A stretch of 64,000 nucleotides of DNA, from contig NZ_VFPA01000001.1 in the NCBI RefSeq assembly GCF_006716445.1, positions 3,224,001 to 3,288,000 on the forward strand. The letters run 5' to 3'. The position numbers and the translations under genes are program-made. Shown here piece by piece: positions 61,801 to 64,000 of the stretch. Positions within the stretch are counted from its first letter, which is position 1. Each line of letters starts with the position of its first letter. The notes beneath the pieces are model-generated. The model saw nothing but the letters and a program-made list of their open reading frames with translations, was not told the DNA's origin and searched no databases. This stretch comes from Pseudonocardia kunmingensis (GTDB taxonomy: Bacteria > Actinomycetota > Actinomycetes > Mycobacteriales > Pseudonocardiaceae).

Positions 61801-64000
61801 CGTGACTCCGGCGTCGTCGAGACCGAGGGCGCTCCGCCCGCCCCCGGCTCGTCCGGGCAGGCGCAGGCCGCCTCGCAGCTCCTGTGCCCGGAGGCGGGCT
61901 GCACCGGCAGCGTCACCGGGGACGCCTCCTCGATCGCCGGGCCGGCGGACCGGCGCAGCACCGGCACGGCCACCGGCTCGTCGCGCTGCGACGGCACCAC
62001 CGCGTGCCTGGCGCAGATCAGCGTGACCGCGTCGAGCGCGACGGGCGCGCCGACGGGCGGCGAGCCGTTCGCCACCACCTCGGCTGCGGTCACCACCACC
62101 TGCGACGACGGCAGCGCGACCGGCTGCGCCACGACCGCGTCGAGCCGCACCACCGCCGACGGCGGCCCGAGCGTGCGCGGCACCTCGACCGCGACGTGCG
62201 CGGCATCCGGGGGCTGCGCCGCGGCCACCGGTGGGCACGCGCTCGACGGGGTCGTGCAGACGACCGCGGAGTGCGTGGGCACCGGGTGCCGCACCCGCAC
62301 CGACGGAACGGCGCAGGCCGCCGTGGCGGGCGGGACGACCCGCGCGACCTCGCACACCGACTGCACGGCAGGGGCGGACGGGTCGTGCGCGGGCAGCAGC
62401 CTCGCCGGCGCCTCAGCCGAGGGCTCGCAGGCGTCGGCGAGCTGCGCGGGCAGCACCGGCGCGACCTGCAGGCACAGCTTCTCCTCGACGTCGGACGCCC
62501 ACGGCCGGACCGGCGGGAACGTCGCCGATGCCCGCGCGAGCTGCGGGGCCGCGGGCGGGGCCGGCACCGGCTGGTGCGCGACCGGCGCGGAGGTGCAGAC
62601 GACGGGCCAGACCGCGGCCGCCTCGGCGACCTGCGCGGGCAGCGCCGGCTCCGGCTGCTCCTACTCCTACCGCGCCGGCAGCTCCGACTCGGCCGCGTCG
62701 AGCGGGTCGCGGGCGCGCGCCCACGCGTCCGGCTCGGGATCGGGCACCTTCGGGGGCGGCTTCGTCGCGACCGCCGCCGCGGCGGCCGCCGGGCCGGGCA
62801 CGGCGCAGGCCATGGCGTCCTGCACCGGCAGCGCGGGCGTCCGCTGCAGCCACTCCTACTCGGCGAGCGCGTCCGACTCCGCGTCCTCCGGCGGTAACCG
62901 GGCGTCGGCGTCGGCATCGGGCTCCGGTGGGGGTGGTATCGGCGGTGGCGGTGTTGCGGTGATGGCGCAGGCGTCGGCGGGGCCGGGTTCGGCGTCGGCG
63001 TCCGCGTCGTGCGCGGGTGCGGCGAACTGCAGGCACTCCTACTCGGCGAGCGCGTCCGCTGCGGCGGCGTACGGCGGGAACCGGGCGTCGGCGTCGGCGT
63101 CGGGTTCCGGTGGCGGCGGCATCGGTGGCGGCGGCGTCGCGGTGTCGGCGCAGGCGTCGGCGGGGCCGGGTTCGGCGTCGGCGTCCGCGTCGTGCGCGGG
63201 TGCGGCGAACTGCCGGCACTCCTACTCGGCGAGCGCGTCGGCGTCGGCGTCGCACGGCGGCAACTGGGCCCGGGCGTACGCCTCCGGTTCCGGTGGGGGC
63301 GGCCAGGGCGGCGGGGGCGTCGCGGTGTCGGCGCAGGCCTCGGCGGGGCCCGGCTACGCGAACGCGAGCGCCTCCTGCTCCGGAGCGGCGAACTGCCGTT
63401 GGGGCTACTCGGGTCACGCGTCCAGCTCCGCCGCCTACGACGACGGCACGCACCGCAGCTGGGCGCACGCGTCGGCGTCCGGGTCGGGCGGGGGGTCCGG
63501 CCCGGGCGGCGGCGGGATGTCGGTGTTCGCGCAGACGGCGGCCGGCAAGGGCTGGGCGAACGCGGCCGCGGGCTGTTCCGGCGCGGCGAACTGCTCGGCG
63601 AGCTACTCCAGCGGGGCCGAGGCGTCGAAGACGGTCGGCGGGCAGCACGCGGAGGCGTCGGCGCGCTGCTCGGGCGGCGGCACCGGGGGCTCCTGCGGCT
63701 CGTTCGCGGTCGTGGAGGTCGACTCCGAGAACGCGCTGGCGCAGGCCGGCTGCTCGGGCACCGGGAGCTGCGAGGCGCACTACGCCACGAGCTCGGAGTC
63801 GACCGGCTCCGGCACGGGCCAGACCGGCGAGTCGGGCGCCGAGTGCTCCGGCAGCGCGAACGGCGGCCACTGCGCCACCGGCTCCAAGGTCACCTACGAC
63901 GCCGAGACCGGCACGCTGCAGGCGACCTCGTACTGCGCCACCGAGGGCGGGTCGTGCAGCAAGTACGCGAACGTCACGATCGACGCGTCGTTCCGGGACG
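55834..64000 (+). CDS. Giant secreted repeat protein 2, 3' end outside window
   Basis: ATG 55834 follows TCTGGAG. The frame appears open for 2722 codons to the window edge; I translated roughly the first 1,100 codons and spot-checked the rest. Residues 1-60 are a signal segment nearly matching giant protein 1 (DAVRLRLS, LAGAVVVLW, ATPA-AA). Lys/Ser/Asp/Glu repeats follow, then Arg/Asp-rich helical stretches and a coiled coil (~58330-58720) with VDEVVDGHRELEKREKELAA, FEAQRDEVYEATDELMDAT and GCGSSGVFVECGSAS, all paralleled in giant 1. A >5-kb Cys-pair repeat region (C-x4-5-C-[ST]-G) follows, ending in 61-residue repeats from 62953. Unlike giant 1 the frame is intact and no NxGxx array is seen yet. 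Confidence 0.85.
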   Translation, partial: MASVRTGEALGLAVRPDAVRLRLSAVDRLWQVVRWTVTLAGAVVVLWFGSAFMMATPAAAAVAVPVAHAGAKQSMVKASGARPADGGDGDSGSDGGDGDSEGKSEKKSEKKSDDKKSDDEKSDDKKSEKKSDDDKSDESAKSGKKSKKKESDGEESDKKSSKKSEKKDSGRGSGKKSGSEKSEKSSGEDSGKKSEKKSGNRKGDDESGDDDRNGDDRSSGEESGKGEPGDKRSESTESDAEKAGEGKSDGGRSGERPERSGEADRDEAQERDRAAGTRSEKAEKDEEPDADSEEDRRDRTGRASGSERSDDAARSADRTSADDRGDAGRDRAERADDRDRRPRDSDAERGARATGHRAGDDRTPADGDRDRADGNGDRADGDRADRTHDGRAVAGRDRAATDRADDRFTAERRGDRVDGDRAGAADRADRQDRERAARGSRAEGRDGDERASDRRDGRAVADTDGEVREESRDRADRRDPDGARSDRDAGERVRDAVRQWRQGADVEERLREAIQDEVRDRTGREARDADDPDGERREAAGERGDDRSAELREAVRETVGTAADEVRDALHEAAGRDRDDREDRGDAVREQIRATVAELDRDDRSGDREDDSAEARRERLRDAVAEGPGERARDGEHDNAAERVRAAVAGLDRDRVEGALDRAGDARRSGERARDNDHGDADAAKKAARRLAEAGVDVARELTDRDGDLTRAVDALVDEVVETAGASEGDVRRAVDTARDALSSAADDGDRPVRRAALEPQPTAGADDERSGSDRTAARTLAAPRAPPSETVPAAALRADEREDEDDEDRRDERDEDGRWVDGEWVDHDDSAEQTEKVLEDRIESDASEKRLAQKKKDVAAGKATKAEYDAQAAEHAEQERRAAEDRARVSPERAELVDEVVDGHRELEKREKELAAEEKRVAAGKADAKAHERDVEEFEAQRDEVYEATDELMDATDRDTEAVSSDDLDGEGATAGCGSSGVFVECGSASEDGEGQRDSDRCLAISGVSSGCGTSSKSGDSEASASCTLTGADRGCGSSASSRGEDGEATRASARCTGDDCEQRSTATPDRADAECRTGTGSCESSGSGSDRDEPAAAATLVSDDRDEREGTGRGTGSGSARCEGAGGCATTSSVELGDEAGDVEADAEVSCGAGCTGSARTRIDAGHEATTQSAAAAEGAARSATTGAADCTVSGGGCRASSDSRAEGDEGTASDSTAGVSVDCDDTACSGSGTATTRGAASGVRAGAERASDGTASCEVAGGDCEASSRTGTETEVDEDERWTLDVVTGLPVASQERADGDASATSSVGASVDCDDAAGCTGTASGATTGTVTGTAATGTAAKAAGAPVRTTSTTTTCTATGGSCDTSAASEVRDRAGDAEQQGWLSDATEPARELLAVSTASADVDCAAAGCSGSGSATTTGAASGDVTGVRDSTATSTCTARGDGGSCSAAADTAVADREPALDPVTGVAGVSGPVSVSHASATVGCDGGVGTCGGTATSSTSARDTGVSPHARGTSATAECAVTGGECSGGSSSSASSASDFAVIDPATGKPTTGPSSTATSSADVACAAGTACTGSARTSTSAWDGAVNGGTPRTSTGEATCTGTGGCAAQSVSHASSAPGAALAFAGAPQDGGDQQVNAARLPAGPSAASAAGAATTCAGEEICDGRVTSAATATDPAVSPEPRGSRSEGSCAGVSGAVCQAVTNSGASSGPDANVIVPLVQARSTANADVTSEDVGTEAPAERQQDQPATLPAPAAPGSSANSGAPTVPGASSWTMAAATLDCAGSSGCTGTARTSATGTDGPTAGNGAGGARGPPTATGTTSSSGSCTSEQSGCRVQTDSSAGSGQVVADIVAEDRTTAAEQARAQAVQADAAARDAARVAARPGATAAEQEAAAEAATAAQQARQAYRDAATLAAQPVTDAPATLSRSGASAQCAGPGCTAATTGGTSGTAGTTRTAATCTAADSGCLVTSGAIATAERDSGVVETEGAPPAPGSSGQAQAASQLLCPEAGCTGSVTGDASSIAGPADRRSTGTATGSSRCDGTTACLAQISVTASSATGAPTGGEPFATTSAAVTTTCDDGSATGCATTASSRTTADGGPSVRGTSTATCAASGGCAAATGGHALDGVVQTTAECVGTGCRTRTDGTAQAAVAGGTTRATSHTDCTAGADGSCAGSSLAGASAEGSQASASCAGSTGATCRHSFSSTSDAHGRTGGNVADARASCGAAGGAGTGWCATGAEVQTTGQTAAASATCAGSAGSGCSYSYRAGSSDSAASSGSRARAHASGSGSGTFGGGFVATAAAAAAGPGTAQAMASCTGSAGVRCSHSYSASASDSASSGGNRASASASGSGGGGIGGGGVAVMAQASAGPGSASASASCAGAANCRHSYSASASAAAAYGGNRASASASGSGGGGIGGGGVAVSAQASAGPGSASASASCAGAANCRHSYSASASASASHGGNWARAYASGSGGGGQGGGGVAVSAQASAGPGYANASASCSGAANCRWGYSGHASSSAAYDDGTHRSWAHASASGSGGGSGPGGGGMSVFAQTAAGKGWANAAAGCSGAANCSASYSSGAEASKTVGGQHAEASARCSGGGTGGSCGSFAVVEVDSENALAQAGCSGTGSCEAHYATSSESTGSGTGQTGESGAECSGSANGGHCATGSKVTYDAETGTLQATSYCATEGGSCSKYANVTIDASFRD
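62953..63700 (+). repeat. 183-bp tandem repeats in the second giant gene
   Basis: Units begin at about 62953, 63136, 63319 and 63517 (spacings 183, 183 and 198 bp), with a degenerate unit at about 62764. Each encodes VAVSAQASAGPG-SASASASC, then AGAANC-HSYSASAS and a Gly/Ser-rich GSGGGG tail. Units 1 and 2 are nearly identical in DNA, implying recent duplication. Confidence 0.85.

Noticed and set aside
55840..62355. A 2171-codon antisense ORF opposite the second giant gene, with similar ones opposite the first (27894-31793, 32292-36794)
   Set aside because: Products are Arg/Gly/Val-rich with no domains. They arise because the sense codons are GC-rich and rarely create antisense stops.

Overview
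The window is about 64 kb of very GC-rich DNA with long antisense shadow ORFs, strong third-position GC and frequent GTG starts. A DinB/mycothiol-dependent-isomerase-like protein, an F420/FMN split-barrel protein, an MsnO8-type LLM oxidoreductase and a GlsB-type membrane protein fit a mycothiol-using actinobacterium. Pseudonocardiaceae is my best guess, but it is inferred from gene content only.

Layout. 1-5.7 kb: 5' end of a secreted low-complexity protein, an O-antigen-ligase-like protein, a DinB-like protein, an MFS transporter, a FAD/Rieske oxidoreductase and two overlapping tiny ORFs. 5.7-15.1 kb: ribokinase-like kinase, then housekeeping and detoxification genes (M18 aminopeptidase, GMC oxidoreductase, arylamine N-acetyltransferase, NUDIX, M3 peptidase, MarR/AhpD pair). 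These sit between two gene-free islands that carry inverted copies of one ~260-bp repeat. 15.1-25.4 kb: BenE transporter with its XRE-cupin regulator, LLM oxidoreductase, GH16 protein, an atypical orphan response regulator, HisC/Pat-type aminotransferase, dienelactone-hydrolase-like protein and acetoacetyl-CoA ligase. 25.4-27.6 kb: tRNA-Ser(GCU), tRNA-Arg(ACG), a membrane protein and a decayed type-B carboxylesterase.

28.1-36.9 kb holds the first of two giant secreted repeat proteins, followed at once by a small membrane protein. Its order is signal segment, Lys/Ser/Glu/Asp tandem repeats, acidic region, coiled coil, Cys-pair repeats, about 138 NxGxx pentapeptides and a hydrophobic C-terminal domain. 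As read here it carries a 1-nt frameshift inside the 15-bp repeats. The second giant begins at 55,834 and runs off the window. It shares the N-terminus, coiled coil and Cys-pair region, and both genes have a matching structured 5' leader about 150-200 bp upstream. This pair is the most unusual content of the window.

36.9-43.8 kb: CBS-domain protein, formylglycine-generating-enzyme-like protein with an HTH regulator, PPOX protein, aldo/keto reductase, DUF1905 protein, SMR efflux pump with its TetR, and BioA. 43.8-55.1 kb: a catabolic locus for an unidentified sugar acid or polyol. A divergent GntR-type regulator separates an enolase-superfamily/RraA-like pair on the minus strand from a plus-strand set: MocA-type dehydrogenase, Tat-exported lipoprotein binding protein, one polypeptide fusing two ABC permeases, IclR regulator, a second RraA-like protein, a second enolase-superfamily protein and an NAD-dependent epimerase/dehydrogenase. 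No transporter ATPase is encoded here. A ~214-bp MITE-like element lies between this locus and the second giant gene.
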